A DNA stretch of 64,000 bases. Origin: Flavobacterium sp. (GTDB lineage Bacteria; Bacteroidota; Bacteroidia; Flavobacteriales; Flavobacteriaceae). How positions within the stretch are numbered: position 1 is the first letter of the stretch; the number at the start of each line of letters is the position of its first letter. Made by a program: the position numbers and the translations under genes. Shown here one piece after another: positions 54,801 to 63,468 of the stretch. A model generated the notes under the pieces. That model was not told the origin of the DNA. It made no database searches and worked only from the letters and a program-made list of their open reading frames with translations. The stretch is taken from assembly GCF_013822155.1 (NCBI RefSeq), contig NZ_PNJW01000008.1:1-64000 (forward strand). Reading direction: 5' to 3'.

Positions 54801-54848
54801 TTAGAAGACAATCGAACAATTAAGGGGCATTTTTCATTAAAAAGATAA
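51846..54848 (+). CDS. Giant secreted protein with T9SS type B sorting domain
   Basis: 1000 residues from ATG 51846; an in-frame ATG at 51801 gives a signal peptide with a poor start and is less likely. The signal peptide is MKKTFLYIIPFLISFFGFGQ. A Cys-flanked N-terminal domain (~20-190) contains DFWVFGPDASCS and SYFIVIDRPIG. The middle has several Ig-like units that begin CDDxxDG / CDSGNDG (VTCDDDDDGLFSFDT, CDDEIDPSVQNGVYSFDT). The final ~85 residues are a type B sorting domain (KFFTPNSDGYNDLW, IFDRYGK, GWNGTINGNPLPADDYW, HFSLKR). It is a surface or secreted T9SS cargo of the same class as the protein at 9391-13977, but with different repeats. Confidence 0.93.
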   Translation: MKKTFLYIIPFLISFFGFGQNLPNDCMNYIQACDNQNIAYDVSGFGVQEIIPQSCSSQENNSLWIRVTVEQWGTLGFDLVPISSAIEEDYDFWVFGPDASCSNLGSPIRCSTTNPEAINQANNHTGMNSSSSDFFEGPGNDGNSYVRNLSVMSGQSYFIVIDRPIGSSPFTLTWTGTATIANPFQAYNFQDFDEVTLCDSGNDGIETFDFSTLSASYLAGTNGEFVVTYFSSSENAIFNVNPLVGPVAVNSATYYARVSNILTVCFEVKTIPIVLGGIEVNDVSEIVCENTVNQEAIVDLGAFSNEIYTGNDSVSFSYFPTLADAEGITNELTNVQSIPLPIGMHAFFVRVVSGDCFAIAELAIEVVARPLLNSNISLKQCDDNLDGFSAFNLTEANSLLVTNTNGLVFDYFTNLTDAQDNLNRILNPMNFVNQNTGFGEVYVRVTNLNNCYNIVSLSLIVATTLIPAGYLETFTECDDTASGSNTDGISTFDFSSFTNTILNLFPQGQQLIVTYFESIEDALAENNPILDTANFVNSNSPNFQNIYVRIDSQLNNSCIGLGHHITLKVEQIPIVNPFEIVTCDDDDDGLFSFDTTNLENNFLNGLTNVTIEYRDQNNVVLPSPLPNPFVSGTKTLQVTIKNNTLLACSFQTTLSFVVDYLPKAFEVPTSLIRVCDDEIDPSVQNGVYSFDTSSFQSAILGGQTGMIVEYYDENNVPLSSPLPNPYVSSSQIITAKVINPTNLNCFATIQIPLTVLPTPKIILEGDIQYVCKNNPDYFVELTAGLEDENSTGNYNYQWFLNQTLIPNAVNYSILVNQAGNYTVEVTSFEGCAKTRTIQVMDSEIAVIEDIIINDLIDENSIVIVVSGIGNYVYSIDGVLYQESTIFTNVEPGLITVYVKDLYNCGIETNDINILSIPKFFTPNSDGYNDLWNLRGITQDSNVKIQIDIFDRYGKLLFQITPVNQGWNGTINGNPLPADDYWYVISLEDNRTIKGHFSLKR

Positions 54849-54945
54849 TTTAGTTTACAATTTCTACTTTTTAATTTTTACTTTTTTTGTTGAAAAGTAA
54901 CAAAACTTTCACATATTCAAATTTTCAAGTCAATTGAGAATTACT

Positions 54946-54953
54946 TAACTTTG
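54946..54953 (+). promoter_or_regulatory. -7 box TAACTTTG of the mutL operon
   Basis: TAACTTTG lies 19 bases upstream of ATG 54973. Confidence 0.55.
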
Positions 54954-54972
54954 AAGGTTAATACAAAACACA

Positions 54973-55266
54973 ATGATTAAAAAATCGTTATTCAAATTGC
55001 CCAAAAACAGAAGTTTCAATTATACTCCTAGACATTATCAAGGGAAGGAGCATGGCAACTTGTATGATTTTGATTCTAAGTTTAATAAAAACCGAGAAAC
55101 GGTAAACTATAATGACTTCAGAGCACATTGGAGTGATGCCAGAAATGACAGCAGACACCGTGGTAACAGAGAAATAAATTTCAGATTAATTGCCATAATC
55201 CTTGTATTACTATTGATTTTTTTATTCATTATCGATTTCGATCTTTCCATATTTATCAAAAGATAA
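54973..55266 (+). CDS. Small membrane protein upstream of mutL
   Basis: 97 residues. The N-terminal ~65 residues are basic and polar (LFKLPKNRSFNYTPRHY, NYNDFRAHWSDAR), and the C-terminus is one membrane helix (~72-92: LIAIILVLLLIFLFIIDF). The stop shares a base with the mutL start (TAATG). Homologs beside mutL occur in other flavobacteria and are sometimes labelled as a riboflavin synthase subunit, which is not supported by anything in the sequence. Its role is unknown. Confidence 0.85.
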   Translation: MIKKSLFKLPKNRSFNYTPRHYQGKEHGNLYDFDSKFNKNRETVNYNDFRAHWSDARNDSRHRGNREINFRLIAIILVLLLIFLFIIDFDLSIFIKR

Positions 55267-57116
55267 TGTCGAGTATTATACAATTACTTCCCGATCATGT
55301 GGCTAATCAAATTGCTGCCGGTGAGGTCGTTCAACGACCTGCATCTGTGGTAAAAGAATTGTTAGAAAATGCAGTTGATGCAAAAGCTACAGATATTAAA
55401 CTGATAGTAAAAGACGCAGGAAAATCATTAGTTCAAGTAATTGATAACGGCAATGGAATGAGCGTTACGGATGCCAGAATGTGTTTTGAACGCCATGCAA
55501 CTTCTAAAATTCGTCATGCTGAAGATTTATTTACTATTCATACCAAAGGATTTAGAGGAGAAGCCTTAGCGTCAATAGCAGCAATTGCTCATGTGGAACT
55601 AAAAACAAAACAAGAGTTTGACGAATTAGGAACGCATATTATTATTGAAGGGAGTAAATTTATAACACAAGATCCTTCTGTTTTGCCAAAAGGAACATCC
55701 TTTGCCGTAAAGAATTTGTTTTTTAATATTCCGGCACGGCGTAATTTTCTTAAGTCAGAAACTGTAGAACATCGCCATATTGTTGATGAATTTCAGAGAG
55801 TTGCTTTAGCTCATCCTTCCATTCATTTTACGTTTATTCATAATGGAAGTGAGTTGTTTAATTTGCCCTCTTCAAATTTAAGACAACGGATAGTCGCTAT
55901 TTTTTCAGGGAAAACCAATGAAAAATTAGTCCCTATTTCTGAAGAAACTGAAATTGTTCAAGTGAATGGTTTTATTTCAAAACCTGAATTTTCAAAAAAG
56001 AACAGAAGTGAGCAATTCTTTTTTGTTAACAATAGATATATTAAGAGCGGTTATTTGCATCATGCAGTGATGGCTGCTTATGAAGGTTTACTCAAAGATG
56101 GTATGCAACCGGGTTATTTTATTTATTTAGAGGTATCACCAAATACTATTGATATCAATATTCATCCTACCAAAACTGAAATTAAGTTTGATGATGAACA
56201 CGCTTTATATGCAATTTTACGTTCTACCGTAAAACATAGTTTAGGTCAATTTAATGTGGCTCCCGTATTGGATTTTGAACGTGACCCCAATTTAGACACA
56301 CCTTATCATTATCAAAATAAAGATGCTTCGACGCCATTAATTCAGGTTAATTCTAATTTTAATCCGTTTGCGGAAGAAAAAGCAACAATGAATTTTGGAG
56401 GTTCAACTTATAGAGAAAGAAAAACGGAAAATGCTCATTGGGAAAGTTTGTATGTTGGTTTAAAAAATGACACTAAGGAAATAGAATCATTTCCATTTGA
56501 ACAGGAAGCAGTATCAAGCTCCCTTTTTAACGATACAGATATAGAGGAATCTAAAAACAGAACTTATCAAATTCAGAAAAAATACATTTTGAGTTCCATT
56601 AAATCAGGCATGATGGTGATTGACCAAAAAAGAGCTCATCAACGAATTTTGTATGAGCAATATTTGAAAAACATGACAGTTCAACAAGCCTCCAGTCAGC
56701 ATTTGTTATTTCCTTTAGAAATTTATTTTTCTACTAATGAAATTCATTTGATGAAAGAGTTAAAAACAGCTTTAGAAAATACAGGATTTATTTTTGATGC
56801 AATTGAAAGTGATAAAATTATCATTTCAGGAATTCCAATTCAAGTAACAGAAAGTGAAGTTTCTATTGTTTTAGAAGAGTTAGTAAATGATTTACAAGAT
56901 GGGATTCCGGAAAGTAGCTTTAGTCAAAATGATTCTATTGCCAAATCAATGGCACGAAGTTTAGCGGTGAAAACAGGAACTTATTTAACTGAAAAAGAGC
57001 AGGAAAACATAGTAAATGGCCTTTTTGCATGCAAAGAGCCGGATGTTTCTCCATTTAACAAACCCACATTCATCACTATAAGTGTGGATGATTTAGATAA
57101 AAAATTTGCGATATGA
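55266..57116 (+). CDS. mutL: DNA mismatch repair protein MutL
   Basis: 616 residues. The GHKL ATPase domain has IAAGEVVQRPASVVKELLEN, DNGNGM and TKGFRGEALASIA, followed by the transducer domain (PARRNFLKSE, IHPTKTEIKF). The C-terminal dimerisation domain spans ~430-610. Endonuclease MutL has DQHA-x2-E-x4-E; here the aligned stretch is DQKRAHQRILYE, which keeps the D, the Q and the last E only. The endonuclease may therefore be inactive. It overlaps the rhomboid gene downstream (ATGA). Confidence 0.95.
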   Translation: MSSIIQLLPDHVANQIAAGEVVQRPASVVKELLENAVDAKATDIKLIVKDAGKSLVQVIDNGNGMSVTDARMCFERHATSKIRHAEDLFTIHTKGFRGEALASIAAIAHVELKTKQEFDELGTHIIIEGSKFITQDPSVLPKGTSFAVKNLFFNIPARRNFLKSETVEHRHIVDEFQRVALAHPSIHFTFIHNGSELFNLPSSNLRQRIVAIFSGKTNEKLVPISEETEIVQVNGFISKPEFSKKNRSEQFFFVNNRYIKSGYLHHAVMAAYEGLLKDGMQPGYFIYLEVSPNTIDINIHPTKTEIKFDDEHALYAILRSTVKHSLGQFNVAPVLDFERDPNLDTPYHYQNKDASTPLIQVNSNFNPFAEEKATMNFGGSTYRERKTENAHWESLYVGLKNDTKEIESFPFEQEAVSSSLFNDTDIEESKNRTYQIQKKYILSSIKSGMMVIDQKRAHQRILYEQYLKNMTVQQASSQHLLFPLEIYFSTNEIHLMKELKTALENTGFIFDAIESDKIIISGIPIQVTESEVSIVLEELVNDLQDGIPESSFSQNDSIAKSMARSLAVKTGTYLTEKEQENIVNGLFACKEPDVSPFNKPTFITISVDDLDKKFAI

Positions 57117-57922
57117 TGCGAATGACTGAAACCGTAAAGCAATTGGTAATTATCAATGTGATTTTTTTCATTGCTTCTAATACAATTGCGACAGCTGCTA
57201 ATGATCTTTTGGCACTTTATTATCCTTTGAATGATAATTTTCATTGGTGGCAACCCATTACACATATGTTTATGCATGCTAAATTGCCTAATTTGATGCA
57301 TATTTTCTTTAATATGTTCGGATTAATCATGTTTGGCTCAGCTTTGGAACATTTTTGGGGATGGAAAAAGTTTTTGTTTTTTTATATTTCTTGTGGATTA
57401 GGAGCAGCTTTACTACACACCGGAATGAACTATTATGAGATTAATTCATTGTTACAACAAGTTTCTGAATTAAATATTTCAGCTTCTGATATGCACATAT
57501 TAATGAATATTGATCATACTAATCAATTTGATGTTAATAATAAAATTATTGACGGGAGTTTAAATAATATTCTTGAAAAAGTAAATGCTAATCAAGAGCA
57601 ATATAATATTATTGTTCGTGCAGCAATCAAATATCAAACCGCCGCTGTTGGAGCATCAGGAGCATTGTATGGTGTAATTGTTGCCTTTGCTTTTATGTTT
57701 CCAAATGCGGAATTGATGTTGTTGTTTTTACCAATACCCATCAAAGCGAAATATTTTGTTCCGGTATTAGTTTTAGGTGATTTATTTATGGGATTAAAAG
57801 GAGAATCTATTTTCGGAGGTGGCGGAATTGCCCATTTTGCTCACGTAGGTGGAGCTTTAACCGGATTTTTAATGATGTGGTTTTGGAAGAAAAATCAGTT
57901 TAATGAAAAACGGTGGGATTGA
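57113..57922 (+). CDS. Rhomboid family intramembrane serine protease
   Basis: 269 residues with about six membrane helices. The catalytic Ser182 is in GASGALYG and His244 is in HFAHVGGALTG. The conserved histidine/asparagine helix is HIFFNMFGL. A soluble stretch of ~65 residues (~108-172) is inserted before the Ser helix (NYYEINSLLQQVSELN onward). The start overlaps the mutL stop (ATGATG, with in-frame ATGs also at 57116 and 57122). It cleaves membrane proteins within the bilayer; the substrate is unknown. A second rhomboid gene follows. Confidence 0.93.
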   Translation: MMRMTETVKQLVIINVIFFIASNTIATAANDLLALYYPLNDNFHWWQPITHMFMHAKLPNLMHIFFNMFGLIMFGSALEHFWGWKKFLFFYISCGLGAALLHTGMNYYEINSLLQQVSELNISASDMHILMNIDHTNQFDVNNKIIDGSLNNILEKVNANQEQYNIIVRAAIKYQTAAVGASGALYGVIVAFAFMFPNAELMLLFLPIPIKAKYFVPVLVLGDLFMGLKGESIFGGGGIAHFAHVGGALTGFLMMWFWKKNQFNEKRWD

Positions 57923-57970
57923 GAAAGGTAATTAATAAAGGTGGATGGTAATTGGTAAAAGATAATTGAA

Positions 57971-58843
57971 ATGAGTATTTTAAAGGAATTAAAACAACAA
58001 TATATTTTAGGTGGAGTAACTGAAAAGTTAATCTACTGGAATGTGGCTTTGTTTGCCATTCCATGGATAATAAAAGGTTTGTTGTCTTTATTTGGAATTG
58101 GTTTTAATTTTACAGACTATATCAGTTTATCTTCTAACCCAAGTGATTTGGCATGGAAACCTTGGTCTGTTATTTCTTATGCTTTTTTTCATGCCGATAT
58201 TTTTCATGTTCTTTTTAATTTGATTATTCTAAACTTTGTTGGGCGATTGTTTTTGACCTTTTTTACTCAAAAACAATTATTGAGCTTATATTTGATGGGT
58301 GCCATTTTTGCGGGATTAATTTATATTTTAAGCTATTTGCTTTTCCCGGCATTGTCGAATCAATTAGTCACATTAGTTGGAGCTTCCGGGGCTATTATGG
58401 CTGTTTTATTTGCTGTTTCGTCTTATGCTCCCTACATGCAAATTAGGTTGCTTTTAATAGGTAATATTAAACTCTGGCACATAGCTGTTTTTTATTTGGT
58501 TATTGACTTAATAAGTTTGTCCTATACAAATGTTGGCGGTCACATAGCCCATTTAGGAGGAGCTTTATTTGGCTATTTATATGCTAGTCAACTTAAAAAA
58601 GGAACAGATATTACAAAAGGATTCACTTCCTTAATGGATAGTATTGTAAATTTGTTTAAAGCTAAAAAGAATACACCGTTTAAAAAAGTACATAAAAACA
58701 CAACATATACAAAACCTAAACCTAGTCCAAAAGATAAATCACAACAGCAGATTGATGAAATTTTAGATAAAATCAGTAAATCTGGTTATGATAGTTTAAC
58801 AAAAGACGAAAAAGAATTTTTGTTTAAAGCCGGAAAAAGTTAA
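57971..58843 (+). CDS. Rhomboid family intramembrane serine protease with C-terminal tail
   Basis: 290 residues. The catalytic Ser139 is in VGASGAIMAV and His194 is in HIAHLGGALFG, with FHADIFHVLFN as the conserved His/Asn helix. It has about six membrane helices in ~1-210. A basic cytoplasmic tail (~215-290) ends in QIDEILDKISKSGYDSLTKDEKEFLFKAG, a short helical motif seen at the end of other Bacteroidetes rhomboids. It has no insert like that of the first rhomboid, so the pair is not a simple recent duplication. The substrates of both are unknown. Confidence 0.92.
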   Translation: MSILKELKQQYILGGVTEKLIYWNVALFAIPWIIKGLLSLFGIGFNFTDYISLSSNPSDLAWKPWSVISYAFFHADIFHVLFNLIILNFVGRLFLTFFTQKQLLSLYLMGAIFAGLIYILSYLLFPALSNQLVTLVGASGAIMAVLFAVSSYAPYMQIRLLLIGNIKLWHIAVFYLVIDLISLSYTNVGGHIAHLGGALFGYLYASQLKKGTDITKGFTSLMDSIVNLFKAKKNTPFKKVHKNTTYTKPKPSPKDKSQQQIDEILDKISKSGYDSLTKDEKEFLFKAGKS

Positions 58844-58885
58844 TAATTGCAATTAATTTGGTTTTAGTAATTGAATAAATAAAAT

Positions 58886-59941
58886 ATGAAAAACCTAAAT
58901 TGGTTTAATAAAGTGATGTTTTTTTTCAATATAGTATTAACTATAATGACTTTCATTGCTTATGTTTTGCCTTTTTTGGCTCCTAAATTTTTTCCGTTAC
59001 TTTCTGTGCTGACTTTAGTTTTACCATTGATGTTGATTTTTAATTTATTATTTTTTGTGTATTGGTTGCTGCAATTCAAAAAACAAATGTTGCTTTCCGG
59101 GATTGTTTTGTTATTAGGAATCACATTCGTAACTAAATTTTATAAATTTTCTGAAACTAATTTACTAGTCGAAGATGAAGATTTTGTGCTAATGAGTTAT
59201 AATGTTCGTTTATTTAATTTATATAAATGGATTGAACGTGACGATGTGAGTAGTCAAATTTCTTCCTTTATTAAAGAACAAAATCCGGATATTTTATGTC
59301 TGCAGGAATATTCCAGAAATAATAATGTTGATTTCAGAATTTATAAACATAAATATATTTTTGTTGAAGGAAAGAATACTAAATTAGGTCAGGCAATTTT
59401 TTCAAAATATCCCATCATTGAAGAGGGAATTATTGAGTTTCCTAATTCAACAAATAATGCTGTTTATGCTGATATTAAAAGAGGGAAAGATACGATAAGG
59501 GTTTACAGCATACATTTACAATCAATTAAAATAACACCTGATGTGCATGAAATTGATGAAAATATTCAAGGTGTTTCTCAAGATCAATCCAAACGTATTT
59601 TCAGACGAATGAGTGCCTCTTTTAAAACGCAACAGCAACAAGCGGAGATAATTAAGAAGCATAAATTAGACTGTAAACATCCTGTAATTATCTGTGGGGA
59701 TTTAAATAATAGTGCTTATTCTTTTGTATATCGAAGTATTAAAGGTGACTTAAATGATACTTTTGAAGAAGCAGGTTCAGGCTTTGGGAAATCGTATAAT
59801 TTTAAATATTATCCGGGTCGAATAGACTATGTTTTTACTGACAAACTGTTTTTGGTTAAACAATTTACTACTCATGCTGAATTTATTAATTCAGATCATT
59901 TTCCAATCGTAACGCGTTTAGCATTTAAGAAAATAGAATAA
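58886..59941 (+). CDS. Membrane-anchored endonuclease/exonuclease/phosphatase family protein
   Basis: 351 residues. Two or three N-terminal membrane helices (~9-85) precede an EEP-fold domain: MSYNVRLFN, DILCLQEYSRN (metal-binding Glu), YSIHLQS, VIICGDLNNSAYS (Asp/Asn pair), GRIDYVF, and SDHFPIVTRL. All the expected catalytic residues are present. The active domain lies outside the cytoplasm or at the membrane face; it could be a phosphodiesterase or phosphatase. It is convergent with the wbqC-like gene, whose stop codon begins on the next base. Confidence 0.9.
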   Translation: MKNLNWFNKVMFFFNIVLTIMTFIAYVLPFLAPKFFPLLSVLTLVLPLMLIFNLLFFVYWLLQFKKQMLLSGIVLLLGITFVTKFYKFSETNLLVEDEDFVLMSYNVRLFNLYKWIERDDVSSQISSFIKEQNPDILCLQEYSRNNNVDFRIYKHKYIFVEGKNTKLGQAIFSKYPIIEEGIIEFPNSTNNAVYADIKRGKDTIRVYSIHLQSIKITPDVHEIDENIQGVSQDQSKRIFRRMSASFKTQQQQAEIIKKHKLDCKHPVIICGDLNNSAYSFVYRSIKGDLNDTFEEAGSGFGKSYNFKYYPGRIDYVFTDKLFLVKQFTTHAEFINSDHFPIVTRLAFKKIE

Positions 59942-60553
59942 TTATAACTTCTGATTTTTTAAATAATCTAAGGCATATCGACCTTCATTAAATAGTAAAT
60001 CTAAAATACTTAAGTTGTTTAAAAAACCATGTTTGTCTTCAAAAACCTGTGTGTAATGTTCACAACTGGTTTGGTCTTTTTTACCGTTAGTTAAAGTTCG
60101 ATAATCAATATAATCCGGACTGTTTTGAAAGTACTCTGCTGTTTTTTCGAAAGGTAATGTTATGCCTAAACACTGGTTAACTATCTCAAAAACTTCTAGG
60201 TTTAAATCTAATAAAAAAGTTTGCTTTTTTTGAAATATCGGAAGAATATCATCTTCAAAATATTCAAAAAAAGGAGATGTTCGATAGGCAGCTTCTAGTG
60301 ATTTGAAATGTTGTTTTTGCCAATTGAAATCTTGTTCTATTTTTACTTCTTTCGTTTTTTGGTGAGCTTCTTTAGAATGTTTTATAGGTATATTGAGCAA
60401 TTGTATTCCATTCGGACTATAAATATACATTCTGTTCCGATTAGTTTGTTTTTGGAAATTATCTTCCGTTTCAAAGGTAATCGAATCAGCCTGAACCATC
60501 GCTGCATAATGGCTAATTGAAGGAAAGTAGGTTGGATATAATAAAGCCTTCAT
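59942..60553 (-). CDS. WbqC-like family protein
   Basis: 203 residues. WbqC-family motifs: LLYPTYFPSISHYAAM at the start, NRMYIYSPNGIQLLNIPI, WQKQHFKSLEAAYRTSPFFEYFED, and GRYALDYL at the end. The family is linked to sugar or polysaccharide modification (WbqC in O-antigen clusters), but its reaction is not established. It lies 8 bases downstream of lepB and is the last gene of the parB-DUF5683-dapB-lepB-wbqC run. Confidence 0.93.
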   Translation of the reverse strand: MKALLYPTYFPSISHYAAMVQADSITFETEDNFQKQTNRNRMYIYSPNGIQLLNIPIKHSKEAHQKTKEVKIEQDFNWQKQHFKSLEAAYRTSPFFEYFEDDILPIFQKKQTFLLDLNLEVFEIVNQCLGITLPFEKTAEYFQNSPDYIDYRTLTNGKKDQTSCEHYTQVFEDKHGFLNNLSILDLLFNEGRYALDYLKNQKL

Positions 60554-60561
60554 ATAGAAAT

Positions 60562-62112
60562 TTATTCAGCAGATTTTTTCCTTTTTTTTCTGAAATAATC
60601 AAAACCAAACCAAGCTACCAAGGCAATTACAAAATAGATAAAATAGGATACGGGTTTTCCGCTACCTCCAACGGTAGTAAACATTCTTTCCCAACGAACT
60701 TTGTCAAATAATTTTCCCCAAGGTTCATTTTGGTCTAAACTCATCCAAATAAATACCGGTTTTCCAACAATATGATCGGCTGGAACATAGCCCCAATAAC
60801 GGCTGTCTTCAGAATTATGACGGTTATCTCCCATCATCCAGTAGTAATCCATTTGAAAGGTGTAAGAATTAACTACTTTTCCATTGATTTTAATTTCATC
60901 ACCGTTTACTTGCAACTCATTTTTTTCATAATCGGTGATTATTTCTTTGTAAAATGGTAACGTTTCTTTGTTTAAAACCACTGTTTTTCCGGCTTGAGGA
61001 ATATATATTGGGCCAAAATTATCTGCATTCCAACTTTTTGTGTGTGGAAAAACTTTTGTATTACCAATAGTATCAATGTTTTTGGTCACTGATTTAACCA
61101 TTGGATTATTTCTCAAACGGTTTACATTTTCGTCTGTTAATGCTGAAAAAGTATATGAATTTTGTGAATTAACATAAATACCATCGGTGATTTGTAATTC
61201 TTTAAATATATATTCTTCGTTAAATTGTGAGCCGTCCGTTTCAACATTATAAGAAAATTGTAATCTTTGACGGTCATGAAGCGGAAGTAATTTTCCATTA
61301 ACAAAAACATCTCCTTTTATAATTTGAAGACTATCTCCTGCAATGGCAGTACAGCGTTTAACGTAATTAGATTTTTTATCAAGTGGTTTGTCTGCTCTTT
61401 TTCCCGATCTGTCGAAAAATTTATAAACAGTATCTTTTGGCCAGTTAAAAACCACGATGTCATTGCGTTCAACACTTTGTATACCCGGAAATCTAAAATA
61501 GGGTAGTTGTGGCCAACTAAAATAGGATTTTGTTTTTATAAATGGTATGCTATCGTGAACCATTGGTAGGGCAACTGCCGTTGTTGGAGTTCGTGCCCCA
61601 TAATGAAATTTACTTACAAAGAGAAAGTCTCCAATCAATAACGATTTTTCTAAAGATGAAGTAGGGATAGTATAGGGTTGCATGACATACGTATGCACTG
61701 TCGTTGCTACAACTATGGCAAATAAAATAGAGCTTACAAAATCTGCTGTTGGATTTTTAGGATGTAAAGAACGTTCTTTTATGTGGATAACTTCTTGGGT
61801 ATAATTCACATAGCCAATATACAATCCAAATGTTATCACCGCCAAAAGAGTATCTAAAGAAGAATGTTTACCAAAACTTCTTAAGGTTTCTACCCAAATC
61901 ACCGGAAACATGATTAAATTGACAATAGGGATAAATAATAAAAAAGTCCACCACCATGGGCGATTAATTATTTTCATCAATATAACGGCATTATAAACCG
62001 GTATGGCAGCCTCCCAAGATTGTCGACCTGCTTTTTGATATAATTTCCAAGTGCAGATATAATGCACGAGTTGAATCACTAAGAAAAATATAAACCACTG
62101 ATATAATGTCAT
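60562..62112 (-). CDS. lepB: Signal peptidase I
   Basis: 516 residues, longer than enterobacterial LepB because of an N-terminal multi-helix domain (~1-110) and long insertions, as in other Bacteroidetes. The catalytic Ser is probably Ser153 (SSLEKSLLIGDFLFVSKFHYG) and the Lys is Lys252 (YVKRCTAIAGDSL). The last conserved box is YYWMMGDNRHNSEDSRYWG. A C-terminal membrane helix (~488-508) precedes a basic tail. It cuts signal peptides from proteins exported by Sec, including the many T9SS cargo proteins here. Confidence 0.95.
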   Translation of the reverse strand: MTLYQWFIFFLVIQLVHYICTWKLYQKAGRQSWEAAIPVYNAVILMKIINRPWWWTFLLFIPIVNLIMFPVIWVETLRSFGKHSSLDTLLAVITFGLYIGYVNYTQEVIHIKERSLHPKNPTADFVSSILFAIVVATTVHTYVMQPYTIPTSSLEKSLLIGDFLFVSKFHYGARTPTTAVALPMVHDSIPFIKTKSYFSWPQLPYFRFPGIQSVERNDIVVFNWPKDTVYKFFDRSGKRADKPLDKKSNYVKRCTAIAGDSLQIIKGDVFVNGKLLPLHDRQRLQFSYNVETDGSQFNEEYIFKELQITDGIYVNSQNSYTFSALTDENVNRLRNNPMVKSVTKNIDTIGNTKVFPHTKSWNADNFGPIYIPQAGKTVVLNKETLPFYKEIITDYEKNELQVNGDEIKINGKVVNSYTFQMDYYWMMGDNRHNSEDSRYWGYVPADHIVGKPVFIWMSLDQNEPWGKLFDKVRWERMFTTVGGSGKPVSYFIYFVIALVAWFGFDYFRKKRKKSAE

Positions 62113-62203
62113 TTTATAAAAATTTAAGTTTGTTTTTAATAAACTGGCTAAATTGTATTAGTTGTATCTCAAGAAAAATTGTTACCAATTTAACTTTTAA
62201 TTA

Positions 62204-62905
62204 TTATTTTAATCCCAAAACATCTTTCATTGTAAAAACACCGGTTTTACCAACAATCCATTCCGCGGCAATAATTGCACCAAAGGCAAAACCATCCCGA
62301 TTGTGAGCAGTATGTTTAATCTCGATAGTATCTACTGCTGAGGTATAAAAAATAGTGTGAGTTCCCGGTACATTATCCACTCTTTTGACATCAATAAATA
62401 AATCATCTTTTAGTGGGTTTTCAATACTCCAACTATTTTTATCGGTATGATTTATAATTGAATTAGCCAACGAAATGGCAGTTCCACTTGGTTTGTCAAG
62501 TTTTTGAGTGTGATGAATTTCTTCCATCGAAACATTATATTGATTGAATTTTGACATCATTTTAGCCAAATAATCATTCAATTCAAAAAATAAGTTAACT
62601 CCTAAACTAAAATTAGATCCATAAATAAACGCTGCTTTTTTCGAATGACAAAGCTGAACCATCGTATGGTAATTTTCTAACCAACCTGTTGTGCCTGAAA
62701 CTACCGGAATTCCTTGTTCGATGCAATAGGAAATATTTGAAACGGCTGCATTTGGAATACTGAAATCAATCGCGACATCTGCTAATTCTAATCCTTCAAA
62801 CGAATCGGAACTCGATTTTCGCAATACAATTTCATGTCCGCGTTCTAAAGCTATCCGTTCAATAACTTTTCCCATTTTCCCATAACCTAACAGTGCTATT
62901 TTCAT
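62204..62905 (-). CDS. dapB: 4-hydroxy-tetrahydrodipicolinate reductase
   Basis: 233 residues, the short form. An enzyme of the diaminopimelate/lysine pathway. The dinucleotide-binding motif is LLGYGKMGKVIE, a central motif is SGTTGWLEN, and the catalytic region reads EEIHHTQKLDKPSGTAISLAN. FSLGVN and HNRDGFAFGA are also conserved. It shares one base with the upstream DUF5683 stop (TAATG). Confidence 0.96.
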   Translation of the reverse strand: MKIALLGYGKMGKVIERIALERGHEIVLRKSSSDSFEGLELADVAIDFSIPNAAVSNISYCIEQGIPVVSGTTGWLENYHTMVQLCHSKKAAFIYGSNFSLGVNLFFELNDYLAKMMSKFNQYNVSMEEIHHTQKLDKPSGTAISLANSIINHTDKNSWSIENPLKDDLFIDVKRVDNVPGTHTIFYTSAVDTIEIKHTAHNRDGFAFGAIIAAEWIVGKTGVFTMKDVLGLK

Positions 62906-63468
62906 TAGAATTTATAGTTTAATACTAACCCTAAATTTTGTTTTCTAGTGATGTCATTTATATTCATGTCAGGTCTTAAGGATAGATTCTCGTTGACATT
63001 AAATTGAATTAAATGGGCATCAACATTCGCGTCTATAATGTTTAATACATAAATACCTATTATAACCATCAGTGAAATATCACGATTTCTTTGATAGGTA
63101 CGCTGAGCATTAATCAATACATTATCAGAGTAAATGCCATAATATTTATCGTCTGTGTAGCCTTCTAAACGTCTTTTATAAATATCTCTGAATTCATTAT
63201 AATAGTTATTATTATCATTATAAAAATAATAACCAATAGCTAATCCACCATAAACAATGGGTATTTTCCAGTATTTTTTATTATAAGCTTGTCCTAAACC
63301 CGGCAGTATGGCAGAATAAAAGGCAGCTTTTGAAGGTGCCAAAGGGTCAATTGGTTTGTATTTTACCGTGTCTTGGGTTTGACCAAATTCTTCAATTTGA
63401 ACTTGAGCATTAGCAAAAGTTGTCCCCAAAAGGAAAAAAGCAAAAAATATGATTCTTAAGCTATGCAC
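62905..63468 (-). CDS. DUF5683 protein (outer-membrane-associated, unknown function)
   Basis: 187 residues with a signal peptide (MHSLRIIFFAFFLLGTTFANAQ). The DUF5683 signature is FYSAILPGLGQAYNKKYWKIPIVYGGLAIGYYFY. A second membrane-like segment (~128-150) follows a polar loop. The C-terminus ends in an aromatic beta-strand-like run (LGLVLNYKF). Members stand between parB and dapB or lepB in many Bacteroidetes; the role is unknown. Both neighbours overlap by one base, so the genes are translationally coupled. Confidence 0.9.
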   Translation of the reverse strand: MHSLRIIFFAFFLLGTTFANAQVQIEEFGQTQDTVKYKPIDPLAPSKAAFYSAILPGLGQAYNKKYWKIPIVYGGLAIGYYFYNDNNNYYNEFRDIYKRRLEGYTDDKYYGIYSDNVLINAQRTYQRNRDISLMVIIGIYVLNIIDANVDAHLIQFNVNENLSLRPDMNINDITRKQNLGLVLNYKF

